NCBI GenBank assembly: GCA_021839785.1
Contig: JAKCAB010000435.1
Location: forward strand, 1-6,760
Direction: 5' to 3'
DNA length: 6,760 nucleotides
Origin: a bacterium
GTDB lineage: Bacteria; Verrucomicrobiota; Verrucomicrobiae; Limisphaerales; J093
The notes under the pieces were generated by a model. The model saw nothing but the letters and a program-made list of their open reading frames with translations. It searched no databases and was not told the origin of the DNA. Below, one piece after another: positions 5,974-6,760 of the stretch. A program made the position numbers and the translations under genes. Numbering within the stretch: the first letter of the stretch is position 1; each line of letters begins with the position of its first letter.

Positions 5974-6760
5974 ATGCTCAGCGCCGTCGCACCGCGAGTT
6001 CGCCCCGCCGCCCAGGCCGGCCGGTTCTATCCGGCCATCCCGGCCCGGCTGCAAGCGGACGTGAGCGCCTACCTCGAGGCGGCCATGCCGCCCGAAGGTC
6101 CGGTACCCAAAGCGCTGATCGTGCCGCACGCGGGCTACATGTTTTCCGCGGCCGTCGCCGCCTCGGGCTTTGTGCAACTGGCTCCGGCGCACGATCGCAT
6201 CCGCCGCGTGGTGCTGATCGGCCCTTCCCATTACGAGGACTTCCCGGGTCTCGCCGCGACGAGTGACGAGGCCTTTGCCACGCCGCTGGGTCTGGTGCCG
6301 GTGGACTTCGAGGCCGTGACCGCCGCGCAAGCGCTGCCGCAGGTGGTCTGCCTGGAACGGGTCCACGGCCCCGAACACTGTCTCGAAGTCGAACTGCCCT
6401 TCGTGCAAACGGTCGTGGACGCGTTCACGGTTGTGCCGCTGCTCGTCGGTCGCGCTTCAGCCGAGGAGGTCAGCGAAGTGCTGGACCGGCTTTGGGGCGG
6501 GGCGGAGACGGCCGTCATCGTCAGTTCGGATTTGAGCCATTACCTGGATTACCCGACCGCCCGCCGCAAAGACCGCGCCACCGCCGACGCCATTCAGGCG
6601 CTCCGTTGGCAGGAACTGGACGGCGACTGCGCCTGTGGCCACCGCGCAATCTGCGGCTTGTTGGTATGCGCCCAGCGTCGCGGCTTGCGTTGCCAGGTGC
6701 TTGACCTTCGCAATTCCGGCGACACCGCCGGCCCGCGCGACCGCGTGGTGGGCTACGGCG
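5974..6760 (+). CDS. amrB: AmmeMemoRadiSam system protein B, Memo family (partial, runs off the right edge)
   Basis: This is a Memo-like protein, a fold related to extradiol dioxygenases (LigB type). Human MEMO1 binds redox metals such as copper or iron; the bacterial role is not settled. The 262 codons visible show AGRFYP (15-20), VPHAGYMFS with His52 (50-58), GPSHYE with His86 (83-88), a GPEHCLEVELPF block with His135 (132-143), SSDLSHY with Asp186 and His189 (184-190), and CGH with Cys221. These match the active-site His/Asp/Cys positions of the family. The last residues, VVGYG, correspond to the usual Memo-domain end, so only a short piece is missing unless the gene continues into a fused AMMECR1 domain. 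ATG 5974 is chosen because the family starts shortly before AGRFYP; no clear ribosome site is seen. It lies 10 bases after amrS, so the two are very probably cotranscribed. It is richer in cysteine than I would expect (Cys126, 136, 219, 221, 227, 232, 240). Confidence 0.92.
   Translation, partial: MLSAVAPRVRPAAQAGRFYPAIPARLQADVSAYLEAAMPPEGPVPKALIVPHAGYMFSAAVAASGFVQLAPAHDRIRRVVLIGPSHYEDFPGLAATSDEAFATPLGLVPVDFEAVTAAQALPQVVCLERVHGPEHCLEVELPFVQTVVDAFTVVPLLVGRASAEEVSEVLDRLWGGAETAVIVSSDLSHYLDYPTARRKDRATADAIQALRWQELDGDCACGHRAICGLLVCAQRRGLRCQVLDLRNSGDTAGPRDRVVGYG

Overview
The window is GC-rich chromosomal DNA, dense with genes, and every gene lies on the + strand. It carries four complete protein genes and a fifth that runs off the right edge. 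There is no tRNA, rRNA, CRISPR array, transposase or phage gene. The taxon cannot be read directly. The high GC, the Ala/Pro/Arg-rich protein tails and the protein styles would suit a Verrucomicrobiota member (for example the Pedosphaera/Limisphaerales lineage), but this is a weak inference from general familiarity and no marker gene is present.

Left part (147-4608): a run of phosphate-handling metabolic genes. First is rpe (ribulose-phosphate 3-epimerase). After 24 bases comes an alpha-D-phosphohexomutase of the phosphoglucomutase/phosphomannomutase type. After 70 more bases, with a strong GGAGGAGG ribosome site, comes ppk1 (polyphosphate kinase). Spacing and orientation allow one transcript. 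Together they cover pentose-phosphate interconversion, routing of hexose phosphate to sugar-1-phosphate, and storage of phosphate as polyphosphate; a shared regulatory purpose is not proven.

Middle (4609-4811): the largest gap, noticeably more AT-rich than its flanks. It has two modest hairpins without T-runs and a candidate sigma70-type promoter (TTGCCT-N17-TAAACT). It probably separates two transcription units.

Right part (4812-6760): two genes of the AmmeMemoRadiSam system, 10 bases apart. They are the radical SAM enzyme AmrS and the Memo-family protein AmrB, which is cut by the window edge. This conserved trio (AmrS, Memo-like AmrB, AMMECR1-like AmrA) occurs in bacteria and archaea, and its reaction and substrate are, to my knowledge, not established. 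It is the most interesting biology here. The AMMECR1 partner is not in view and may lie just past the edge, possibly fused to AmrB.
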